Source: Acidobacteriota bacterium (GTDB lineage Bacteria > Acidobacteriota > Terriglobia > UBA7540). From it: DNA of 9,745 bases. The stretch spans positions 1 to 9,745 of the forward strand of contig QHZK01000113.1 of assembly GCA_003224635.1 (NCBI GenBank), in the 5' to 3' direction. The first letter of the stretch is position 1. Each line of letters starts with the position of its first letter. The notes beneath the pieces are model-generated. The model searched no databases, was not told the origin of the DNA, and saw only the letters and a program-made list of their open reading frames with translations. The position numbers and the translations under genes were made by a program. Shown piece after piece: positions 1 through 6,117 of this stretch.

Positions 1-579
1 AGGAAGATCAAGGGGATCGACTGGCTGGACGATATCATGTGCTCGGCGGCGTCGGGCGAGGCCATCGCTCCGGCGGAACGCCAGATTACGTCGCTGCTGC
101 GCGAGCGGCACCACTTGCGGCCCGACGAAGAGGATGACTTCAACCTCCGCCACCCTGCCGACATTGCCCAGGCCAGCGCGCAATCCCAGCGCGTGCTGAC
201 GCTGCTGCTCTCGAGCATTGCCTCGATTTCGCTGGTCGTAGGCGGCATCGGGATTATGAATATCATGCTGGTTTCCGTAACCGAGCGCACCCGCGAAATC
301 GGCCTCCGCATGGCGGTGGGCGCGACCGAAGAAAACGTCCAGGCGCAATTCCTGAGTGAGGCGGTGATGCTGAGCCTGCTCGGCGGCAGCTTGGGAGTGT
401 TGGCAGGCGTCGTTGGTTCCTCGGCCATCTCGAATGCGCTCCGGTGGCCGACCGAGATACCGCCGCAGGCCATCCTGATCGCAGCAGTGTTCTCGATGGC
501 CGTCGGCGTGGTCTTCGGCTACTACCCGGCGCGCAAGGCCGCGCACCTTGATCCGATCGAGGCCTTACGCTACGAGTGA
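1..579 (+). CDS. MacB-type ABC transporter permease, C-terminal part (5' end outside window)
   Basis: The reading frame is open from base 1, so the ATG at 37 is internal; 192 residues are visible. The fragment shows the end of the periplasmic domain followed by the FtsX-like membrane domain. A hydrophobic stretch around VLTLLLSSIASISLVVGGIG runs into the family hallmark GIMNIMLVSVTERTREIGLR, then two more membrane segments and the ending YPARKAAHLDPIEALRYE. These are signatures of MacB/LolC-type permeases, inner-membrane proteins that couple ATP hydrolysis by a separate or fused ABC domain to export or extraction of substrates across the envelope. The ATPase part is not in view, so a fused MacB cannot be told apart from a stand-alone permease, and the substrate cannot be assigned. 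The gene ends about 160 bases before trpS and is probably not part of that transcription unit. Confidence 0.9.
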   Translation, partial: RKIKGIDWLDDIMCSAASGEAIAPAERQITSLLRERHHLRPDEEDDFNLRHPADIAQASAQSQRVLTLLLSSIASISLVVGGIGIMNIMLVSVTERTREIGLRMAVGATEENVQAQFLSEAVMLSLLGGSLGVLAGVVGSSAISNALRWPTEIPPQAILIAAVFSMAVGVVFGYYPARKAAHLDPIEALRYE

Positions 580-659
580 CCCGCCGCCGCGCGAGCGCCC
601 CTACAGCAAAAGAGCAATTACACCTTCGGCGGCGCGCTTCGCCTTTAGCGGGCAACGTG

Positions 660-668
660 TGCTACGAT
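660..668 (+). promoter_or_regulatory. candidate extended -10 promoter for trpS operon
   Basis: TGC followed by TACGAT matches the extended -10 pattern TGnTAnnnT. It lies in the 163-base spacer between the permease stop and trpS, about 75 bases before the trpS start. No convincing -35 hexamer is seen at 16-18 bases upstream, as can happen with extended -10 promoters. The rest of the spacer (580-742) shows no inverted repeat or gene. This is the only plausible promoter I see ahead of the six-gene run. Confidence 0.4.
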
Positions 669-725
669 TCTCTTGTCGGCGCGAAATCGGCTCGCGGCGC
701 GCATCTCAGCCAGATTTTCGACGAC

Positions 726-732
726 AAGGGAA
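726..732 (+). promoter_or_regulatory. ribosome binding site supporting the trpS start at 743
   Basis: AAGGGAA ends 10 bases before the ATG at 743. The frame is open back to an ATG at 548 inside the permease gene, but that upstream stretch is arginine/serine rich and unlike TrpRS. The site supports the internal start. Confidence 0.45.
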
Positions 733-742
733 TGCTTCGGAG

Positions 743-2008
743 ATGACAGAACAGTCCAGCCAAACCGCGCCAGCGACCGCGACGACCCTTGCAAGGCACG
801 GCGGCGGTGTCGCTGAGGCGCCGGTGAAGCCACGGATTCTGAGCGGCATGAGGCCGACGGGACGCCTCCACCTGGGAAACCTTGTGGGCGCCCTTCAGAA
901 CTGGGTGCGCTTGCAGGACGAGTATGACAGCTACCACTTCGTGGCCGACTGGCACATGCTGACCACGGACTATGCCAATACGTCCGAATTGCAGGACAAT
1001 ATCCGCGAGATGGTGACCGACTGGCTCGCCGCCGGACTCGACCCCAAGAAGGCGACTTTTTTCATCCAGTCGCGTATCCTCGAGCACGCGGAGCTTCACC
1101 TGATCTTCTCCATGATCACGCCGCTCGGATGGCTCGAGCGCGTCCCGAGCTACAAGGAGCAGATCGAAAACGTCAAAGACCGCGACCTGCACACTTATGG
1201 GTTCCTGGGCTACCCGGTCTTGCAGGCGGCGGACATCCTGATGTACAAGGCCAACGCGGTGCCGGTGGGTGAAGACCAGGTCCCTCACGTGGAATTGACT
1301 CGCGAAATCGCGCGCCGGTTCAACCTCGCCTATGGCGACCTCGACTTGAGCATGTGGGGACCTCACACCGATGAAGACATCTTCTGGGTTGGCCTCGCGA
1401 CAAGCACGGGCTTCGCTTCCAATGTGCCCGGCCTGTACGCTGCGCCTAACAAAAAAGAGGCCATCGAACGAGCATTTCGACAGGCACCGCTGGACGCGAG
1501 AGGCTCCTCCATCAACCGCGACCTCGGTAAGGTGCGTCCGATTTTTCCGGAACCGCGGGCGCAGCTTACTTCCGCACCGCGAGTGCCGGGCACGGACGGT
1601 CGCAAGATGTCGAAGAGTTATAACAATGCCATTTTCCTTTCCGACCCACCCCCGGTGGTCTCGAAGAAACTTGCGACCATGATGACTGATCCGGCTCGCA
1701 AGCGAAGGACGGACAAGGGCAACCCGGACGTCTGTCCGGTGTTCGATCTGCACAAGATTTTCTCCGAGCCGACGGTGATCGACAAGGTGAACCGCGAATG
1801 CCGGACGGCGGAAATCGGCTGCCTCGACTGCAAGTCTTATCTCGCCGCCGGTGTGAACGAACGCCTGGCGCCGATTCAGGAGCGGCGCAAGCAGTACGAA
1901 CAGAATCCGCAGCTTGTTTGGGACATCCTCGACGAGGGTACCGAACGCGCCCGCAAAGTGGCGCAGGCTACAATGGCCGAAGTGCGGAAGGCAGTGAACC
2001 TGAGGTGA
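743..2008 (+). CDS. trpS: tryptophanyl-tRNA synthetase, with probable iron-sulfur motif
   Basis: This class I synthetase (421 aa) charges tRNA-Trp with tryptophan in the cytoplasm. The HIGH-type motif is HLGN at residues 43-46 and the KMSKS motif is at 288-292. The TrpRS-specific stretch PVGEDQVPHVELTREIARRFN lies between them, and the C-terminal anticodon-binding helices end in AQATMAEVRKAV. The protein is longer than the usual 330-350 aa. The excess is an N-terminal tail of about 30 low-complexity residues plus insertions before KMSKS and in the C-terminal domain. The C-terminal domain has Cys331, Cys353, Cys360 and Cys363, spaced x21, x6 and x2. This resembles the [4Fe-4S] motif of the Thermotoga maritima enzyme, where the cluster sits near the anticodon-binding region. 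The start at 743 is preferred over 548, which lies inside the permease gene. It appears to be the first gene of the run leading to scpA. Confidence 0.97.
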   Translation: MTEQSSQTAPATATTLARHGGGVAEAPVKPRILSGMRPTGRLHLGNLVGALQNWVRLQDEYDSYHFVADWHMLTTDYANTSELQDNIREMVTDWLAAGLDPKKATFFIQSRILEHAELHLIFSMITPLGWLERVPSYKEQIENVKDRDLHTYGFLGYPVLQAADILMYKANAVPVGEDQVPHVELTREIARRFNLAYGDLDLSMWGPHTDEDIFWVGLATSTGFASNVPGLYAAPNKKEAIERAFRQAPLDARGSSINRDLGKVRPIFPEPRAQLTSAPRVPGTDGRKMSKSYNNAIFLSDPPPVVSKKLATMMTDPARKRRTDKGNPDVCPVFDLHKIFSEPTVIDKVNRECRTAEIGCLDCKSYLAAGVNERLAPIQERRKQYEQNPQLVWDILDEGTERARKVAQATMAEVRKAVNLR

Positions 2009-2262
2009 GCAGGTTCCAGGTTTCGACAGGCTACTGAAAAACCTTGCCCCATGTCATTCTGAGCCCTTCGCTTGTCATTCTGAGCGAAGCGAAGAATCTC
2101 GGTATTTCGCTCAGGGTAAACTCCGCGAAGAATCTCGCTCTGAATGCGATCATTACGAGATTCTTCGTCGCCTTCGGCTCCTCAGAATCACATGCGCGGC
2201 GAGTTTTCAGCAACCTGCGGGCGCCCTGGAACCTGAAACCTGGAACCCGGAACCTGCAACCG
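2009..2262 (+). repeat. nested inverted repeat filling the trpS-scpA spacer (7-nt units outside, CATTCTGAG family inside)
   Basis: At least four pairs of arms are nested around one centre: 2010-2024 with 2235-2249 (14/15), 2027-2042 with 2203-2217 (13/15 plus a bulge), 2050-2063 with 2181-2194 (13/14), and CGAAGAATCTCG at 2090-2101 and again at 2126-2137 with its exact complement at 2156-2167. The right outer arm is five 7-mers in a row from 2228: GGAACCT, GAAACCT, GGAACCC, GGAACCT, GCAACCG. The left arm carries the complementary 7-mer. The structure starts one base after the trpS stop and ends four bases before the scpA ATG. No gene is visible in it. It could form a cruciform in DNA or a long hairpin in the transcript; function unknown. 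Confidence 0.85.
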
Positions 2263-2266
2263 GTTT

Positions 2267-3142
2267 ATGGACGAACCCCGAGAGCCCGGTACCGACTCGC
2301 CCATCAGTGGGGCGCCCATCGCGGCAGGCCCCGCGCCCAAGCGCGCCACGCACGCGGCCACGCCGCCGCCCCCGGTGAAGGTCGAAATCTACGAAGGCCC
2401 GCTCGACCTGCTGCTCGACCTGATCCGCAAGCAGCAGATCAACATCTACGACATTCCTGTCGCCAAGATTACCCGACAATACCTCGACTATCTCCACCTG
2501 CTCGAGGAGATGAATATCGACGTGGCGGGCGAATTTATTTTCATGGCGGCCACGCTGATCCACATCAAATCGCGGATGCTCCTTCCGCCCGACCCCACGG
2601 CGCCGCCCGAGGAGCAGGAAGACCCCCGCGCCGAGCTCGTACACCGCTTGCTCGAGCACGAGCAGTTCAAGAACGCGGCGGAAATGCTGCAGTCGAAGCG
2701 CATGCTCGAGGACGCCATGTGGTCGCAGCCGGGCATCGGCGAATTCGTCGAGGCGGAGGACGAGCCCGGCCTGGCCGTCTCCGTGTTCGACCTCGTCACG
2801 GTCTTCCGCGAAATCCTGGAACGCGCGAAGAAGCGCCCGCAGCTCGAAATCCGGCGCGAAGAAGTCACCGTGGCGGAAATGATCGAGCGCATCCGGCAGG
2901 TGCTGATGGGAACTCCGTACGCCGTTCGCCTGGACGACGTGATGGCGGGCTACGTCACGCGCCAGGCGCTGGTGGCGCTGCTGCTGGCCTTGCTCGAAAT
3001 GGTGAGGCTGCGCGCCGTCACGCTCCGGCAAAAGGAACTGTTCGCTCCGATCACGATTCATCGGAGCAAACGATTTGAGGAGATCATGTCGCGCGCCGAC
3101 GCCGGCTGGCTTGAAGCGAACCTGGAGGAAAGTTTTGGGTAG
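2267..3142 (+). CDS. scpA: segregation and condensation protein A
   Basis: ScpA (291 aa) is the kleisin subunit of bacterial condensin. It bridges the SMC heads, binds ScpB, and helps compact and separate chromosomes. The N-terminal SMC-binding domain is clear: VEIYEGPLDLLLDLIRKQQI at residues 39-58, then NIYDIPVAKITRQYLDYL and IHIKSRMLLPP around 99-108. An acidic linker follows. The C-terminal winged helix, about residues 205-280, includes VTVAEMIERIRQVL and ends with ELFAPITI. The first 36 residues are Pro/Ala-rich and not conserved in the family. An alternative GTG start at 2375 would remove them and begin at the conserved domain. No Shine-Dalgarno sequence precedes 2267; the bases there belong to the right arm of the spacer palindrome. 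scpB follows after a 218-base spacer that also holds a palindrome. Confidence 0.95.
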   Translation: MDEPREPGTDSPISGAPIAAGPAPKRATHAATPPPPVKVEIYEGPLDLLLDLIRKQQINIYDIPVAKITRQYLDYLHLLEEMNIDVAGEFIFMAATLIHIKSRMLLPPDPTAPPEEQEDPRAELVHRLLEHEQFKNAAEMLQSKRMLEDAMWSQPGIGEFVEAEDEPGLAVSVFDLVTVFREILERAKKRPQLEIRREEVTVAEMIERIRQVLMGTPYAVRLDDVMAGYVTRQALVALLLALLEMVRLRAVTLRQKELFAPITIHRSKRFEEIMSRADAGWLEANLEESFG

Positions 3143-3360
3143 GTGGTGCGTGGTCCGTTGCCAGTGGTCATCTCCGCACATGGGCTCCGCGTACTCTGTG
3201 CCGGTCAAAACCTCAACAAGGAGCGCACGGAGGATCTCCGTGACCTCAGTGTTGAAGTCTTGGAGTTACGGAGGTCACAGAGAACGCCCGTTTTGGTTGC
3301 GGTCCAAGGCCGCGCTAAGAGCGACGGACAACGGATAACGGACAACCGACGAATGACGCC
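3143..3360 (+). repeat. inverted repeat filling the scpA-scpB spacer (7-nt arms, 9-nt-period core)
   Basis: Immediately after the scpA stop come four 7-mers, GTGGTGC, GTGGTCC, GTTGCCA and GTGGTCA (3143-3170). Just before scpB are the approximate complements GGACAAC, GGATAAC and GGACAAC (3326-3346). Inside lies a second pair, CTCCGTGACCTC (3236-3247) against GAGGTCACAGAG (3271-3282), 11/12 complementary, in a stretch with 9-nt periodicity. CAAAAC (3206-3211) also pairs with GTTTTG (3290-3295). The element spans exactly from the stop of scpA to the start of scpB. The middle of the spacer holds no gene I can recognise. Confidence 0.75.
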
Positions 3361-3981
3361 ATGCTTCCAGACGAAATCCTGAAAGCCCTGATCGAAGGTA
3401 TTATCTACGTGGCGCCCGAGCCCGTCTCGCTCGACGCGATCGTGAAGGCGCTCGAAGGCGAGGAGCGCGAGCGCGTGAAGGCGAAGCTCGAGGAGTTGGT
3501 CGCGGACTTCGAGCGCGCGGACCACGGAATCCAGATTCGCCAGGTCGCGGGCGGCTACAAGTTCTCCTCCAAGGCCGAGCACCACGAGGTACTGCGGAGC
3601 TTCGTCAAGAGCCTGAAGCCGCCCGTCCGGCTCTCGAAGCAGGCCCTCGAAACGCTGGCGGTGATCGCCTATCGCCAGCCGGTGACCCTGCCCGAAATCC
3701 AGGAGGTCCGCGGGGTCGATTCGGGCGGCGTCATCCACACGCTGATGGAAAAGAAACTGGTGGTCACGGCAGGGCGCAAGAGCGTGGTCGGCCGCCCGAT
3801 CCTCTACCGGACCTCGCGCGATTTCCTGGTGCACTTCGGGCTCAAGGACACGAGCGAGCTTCCCAGCCTGCGCGAATTCGAAGAACTCGCGCGCCAGGCG
3901 CTCGGTTCGGAGCTGGCCCTCGCCGAGCAGTCGACGTCTTCGAGCGGAGGCCCGGATTCGTCAGAAGAACCGGCTCCTTGA
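3361..3981 (+). CDS. scpB: segregation and condensation protein B
   Basis: ScpB (206 aa) forms a dimer that binds ScpA in the SMC condensin complex. It consists of two winged-helix domains. The first begins with EILKALIEGIIYVAPEPVSL (residues 5-24) and ends near GGYKFSSKAEH. The second carries the strongest family signature, LSKQALETLAVIAYRQPVTL, then EIQEVRGVDSGGVIHTLMEK, GRPILYRTSRDFLVHFGL and ELPSLREFEEL. Length is normal for the family. The acidic, Ser-rich C-terminal tail after about residue 185 is poorly conserved. The ATG at 3361 directly follows the 7-mer palindrome and has no Shine-Dalgarno sequence, but the protein begins at the expected conserved position. Its placement after scpA fits co-expression in stoichiometric amounts. 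Confidence 0.96.
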   Translation: MLPDEILKALIEGIIYVAPEPVSLDAIVKALEGEERERVKAKLEELVADFERADHGIQIRQVAGGYKFSSKAEHHEVLRSFVKSLKPPVRLSKQALETLAVIAYRQPVTLPEIQEVRGVDSGGVIHTLMEKKLVVTAGRKSVVGRPILYRTSRDFLVHFGLKDTSELPSLREFEELARQALGSELALAEQSTSSSGGPDSSEEPAP

Positions 3982-3990
3982 GTCATCGGT

Positions 3991-4075
3991 GGTAGCCACG
4001 GCACGGGGTTTGTGCCGTGGGCTTTTCAAACGAATGAGGAGGGAAAGAGCCCACGGCACACAAACCGTGCCTACC
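3991..4075 (+). repeat. long palindrome in the scpB-rluB spacer
   Basis: The left arm, 3991-4023, begins GGTAGCCACGG and ends GTGCCGTGGGCT. The right arm, 4048-4075, begins AGCCCACGGCAC and ends CCGTGCCTACC. The two are complementary apart from a short extra stretch in the left arm, around an AG-rich loop. The left arm can also fold alone: CCACGGCAC (3996-4004) and GTGCCGTGG (4012-4020) are a perfect 9-bp stem with a 7-base loop. Unlike the other four spacers there is no 7-nt periodicity. No run of T follows either stem, so it is not a classic intrinsic terminator, and rluB starts 13 bases further on. Confidence 0.85.
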
Positions 4076-4088
4076 AGGGCGATGAACC

Positions 4089-4814
4089 ATGCAGGAGCGT
4101 CTTCAAAAAATCATCGCTGCGACGGGCGTGACCTCGCGCCGCAAAGCCGAAGAGCTGATCGTCCGGGGCCTGGTGAGCGTCAACGGGCGCGCAGTCACGG
4201 AGCTTGGCTCGAAGGCCGATCCCGAGCGCGACCACATCAAGGTGAGCGGCAAGCTGCTGACGCGCAGCCGCAGCCGCGTCTACCTGCTCTTGAACAAACC
4301 CACGGGTTACGTCTCCACGCTTCGTGATCCCGAAGGGCGGCCCACGGTTGTTTCTCTTCTCGGCAGGATCAGGGAGCGCGTTTATCCGGTCGGCAGGCTC
4401 GACTATCATTCTTCCGGGCTCTTGCTGCTCACGAACGACGGCGAATTGGCGAATCTCCTGATGTCTCGCGCTTCCGCCATTCCGCGGACTTATCACGTCA
4501 AACTGGAGGGCCATCCTGAGCAGGGCGGACTCGAGAAGCTCCGGCGCGGGATCGTGCTCGACGGCCAGCCGACGGCGCCCGCCCGGATTCAGGCCCTGGC
4601 CGACCGCGACAAACCGTGGTACGAAGTCACCCTGGTCGAAGGGCGCTACCATCAGGTGCGGCGAATGTTTGAGCGCATCGGGCAGGAAGTGCTAAAGTTG
4701 AAACGAGTGCGGATAGCCTTTCTGACCGACCAGGGACTGACGCCGGGCCGGTTCAGGCATCTGACGGCGGCGGAAGTGCAGCGCCTCAAAGAAAGTGTAA
4801 AGGGTAAAGTGTAA
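4089..4814 (+). CDS. rluB: RluB/RsuA-family rRNA pseudouridine synthase
   Basis: The enzyme (241 aa) converts a specific uridine in rRNA to pseudouridine. It has an N-terminal S4 RNA-binding domain (residues 2-50: ERLQKIIAATGVTSRRKAEE, then LIVRGLVSVNGRAV). The catalytic domain contains LLLNKPTGYVSTLRDPEGRP, the active-site motif GRLDYHSSGLLLLTNDG with catalytic Asp105, and the late motif VEGRYHQVRRMFERIG. The scpA-scpB neighbourhood is the usual one for RluB (23S rRNA), which favours it over RsuA (16S), but the sequence alone does not settle the target. A weak AGGG lies 10 bases before the ATG. The last seven residues (ESVKGKV) and the stop codon are encoded by the left arm of the next palindrome, so the native C-terminus may have been altered by the repeat. 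Confidence 0.92.
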   Translation: MQERLQKIIAATGVTSRRKAEELIVRGLVSVNGRAVTELGSKADPERDHIKVSGKLLTRSRSRVYLLLNKPTGYVSTLRDPEGRPTVVSLLGRIRERVYPVGRLDYHSSGLLLLTNDGELANLLMSRASAIPRTYHVKLEGHPEQGGLEKLRRGIVLDGQPTAPARIQALADRDKPWYEVTLVEGRYHQVRRMFERIGQEVLKLKRVRIAFLTDQGLTPGRFRHLTAAEVQRLKESVKGKV

Positions 4815-4865
4815 AGGATAAAAAGCGTTCCGATTTTACCCTTTACACTTTAACCTTTATACTTT
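4792..4865 (+). repeat. 32-bp-arm hairpin of 7-nt units spanning rluB stop to hisC start
   Basis: The left arm (4792-4823) is AAAG followed by TGTAAAG, GGTAAAG, TGTAAAG and GATAAAA. The right arm (4834-4865) is TTTTACC, CTTTACA, CTTTAAC, CTTTATA and CTTT. The arms are complementary at 29 of 32 positions, with a 10-base loop at 4824-4833. The left arm contains the rluB stop codon (4812-4814) and the right arm ends two bases before the hisC ATG. It is strikingly AT-rich against its surroundings. In RNA this would be a long stable stem. No separate Shine-Dalgarno sequence for hisC exists within it. Confidence 0.92.
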
Positions 4866-4867
4866 CC

Positions 4868-6004
4868 ATGAGACGGTCTTCCATCAACGAGCTGCTCCCT
4901 CCCTGGTCAACGCGAATTCGGCCCTACCCGCCGGGCAAGCCGCTCGAAGAGGTCGAGCGCGAGTTGGGCCATCCTGCAATCAAGCTCGCATCCAATGAGA
5001 ACCCGCTGGGTCCTTCGCCCAAGGCCCTCGAGGCCATTCGAAAGTGTCTCGAAAAGGTTCACCTCTATCCTGACGGACAGGGATACTATCTGCGCCGCAG
5101 GCTCGCTGAGTGTCACGGTCTGGACATGAACCAGATCATCCTGGGCGCGGGCTCGACCGACCTCATCGAGCTGGTCGGCAAGACCTTTTTAACCGCCGGC
5201 GACGAAGGCATCACTTCCGAATCCGCCTTCTACATTTACCGCCTGGCCGTCGAGGAGATGGGAGCGGGCCTGGTCCTGACTCCGCTGCGGGATATGACCT
5301 TCGATCTCGGGGCAATCGCGCGCGCGGTGACGCAGCGCACGAAAGTGATCTACCTCGGGAACCCCAACAACCCCACCGGCACGATGTTCACGGCCCTGGA
5401 GCTCGATCATCTGCTCGACGTGCTGCCGCCGCGCGTGCTGGTGGTGCTGGATGAAGCGTACTGCGATTACGTCCAGCGGCCGGACTATTCCCGCTCGCTC
5501 GACTACGTCCGGGCCGGCAGGAACGTCCTGGTGCTGCGGACCTTCTCCAAGGTCCACGGCCTCGCAGGACTGCGGATCGGTTACGGTTGCGGGCATCCCG
5601 AGCTGATCGAGGCTCTGAACCGCATCCGCTCGCCCTTCAACGCCAATAGCGTCGCTCAGGCGGCGGCCCTGGCCGCTTTGGATGACCGCGAGCACGTGGC
5701 GCGCTCGATCGAGTCGAACCTCCGGGAAATGAAATTCGTCACCGAAGAACTGGCGCTGCTCGGCGCGCGCTACACGCCCTCGGTCGGGAATTTCCTGTTG
5801 ATCGACACCGGGCGCGACTGCGAGGAGGACTTCGTGCGGCTGCTCCACGAAAGGGTCATCGTGCGCCCTATGAAGCTTTATGGCTTCCCGACCTCGGTGC
5901 GTGTCACCATCGGTACGCACCCGGATAACGAGCAGTTCCTCGAAGCCTTGCGCTGCGTCATGAGCGCGCCCGTCCGGTTAAAGACAGTGACGAGTGACAA
6001 GTGA
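4868..6004 (+). CDS. hisC: histidinol-phosphate aminotransferase
   Basis: This PLP-dependent class I/II aminotransferase (378 aa) converts imidazole-acetol phosphate to histidinol phosphate with glutamate as amino donor, in histidine synthesis. Visible motifs are KLASNENPLGPSPKA (residues 39-53), LYPDG (66-70), ILGAGSTDLIELV (91-103), NPNNPTGT (165-172), VVLDEAYCDY (192-201), and the PLP-lysine motif TFSKVHGLAGLRIGYG with Lys228 and Arg236. Length fits HisC. Relatives such as the cobalamin-pathway threonine-phosphate decarboxylase share the fold, but the ASNENP and AGSTDLI motifs favour HisC. No other his genes are in the window. The start follows the preceding hairpin without a Shine-Dalgarno sequence. 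The last six residues (TVTSDK) are encoded by three AGTGACN units of the next repeat. Confidence 0.93.
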   Translation: MRRSSINELLPPWSTRIRPYPPGKPLEEVERELGHPAIKLASNENPLGPSPKALEAIRKCLEKVHLYPDGQGYYLRRRLAECHGLDMNQIILGAGSTDLIELVGKTFLTAGDEGITSESAFYIYRLAVEEMGAGLVLTPLRDMTFDLGAIARAVTQRTKVIYLGNPNNPTGTMFTALELDHLLDVLPPRVLVVLDEAYCDYVQRPDYSRSLDYVRAGRNVLVLRTFSKVHGLAGLRIGYGCGHPELIEALNRIRSPFNANSVAQAAALAALDDREHVARSIESNLREMKFVTEELALLGARYTPSVGNFLLIDTGRDCEEDFVRLLHERVIVRPMKLYGFPTSVRVTIGTHPDNEQFLEALRCVMSAPVRLKTVTSDK

Positions 6005-6104
6005 CCTGCGTTAAAGTATGAATTGTGAATAATGAATAATGAATGGTGAACCGAGTTGGTCCGATTCCGCATTCATCATTCCTCTGTCACTCGCCACCGT
6101 TCGT
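5986..6104 (+). repeat. nested inverted repeats of two 7-mer families spanning hisC stop to next gene
   Basis: The outer left arm is AGTGACG, AGTGACA, AGTGACC (5986-6006), overlapping the hisC stop at 6002-6004. Its complement lies in CTGTCAC and TCGCCAC (6084-6097); CGAGTGACA (5991-5999) pairs perfectly with TGTCACTCG (6085-6093). The inner left arm is AATTGTG, AATAATG, AATAATG, AATGGTG (6021-6048). Its complement is CATTCAT and CATTCCT (6070-6083), 10 of 11 matching over 6035-6045 and 6070-6080. Two unrelated 7-mer families are thus nested in one palindrome. No gene lies in this spacer. Confidence 0.8.
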
Positions 6105-6117
6105 CGGGGGGGTTGCC

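Noticed and set aside
662..1753. 363-codon open frame on the - strand opposite trpS
   Set aside because: It is a shadow of trpS in high-GC codon usage; its translation is Arg/His-rich without family motifs.
2207..3208. 333-codon open frame on the - strand opposite scpA
   Set aside because: Shadow of scpA, which has clear family motifs; the antisense product shows none and runs into repeat spacers.
4792..4865. CRISPR-like array or intrinsic terminator
   Set aside because: Units are 7 nt with no spacers, so not CRISPR. The stem is long but not followed by a T-run and runs straight into the hisC start, so a standard terminator is unlikely.
5189..5920. 243-codon - strand open frame opposite hisC
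   Set aside because: Antisense shadow of hisC; no recognisable domain.
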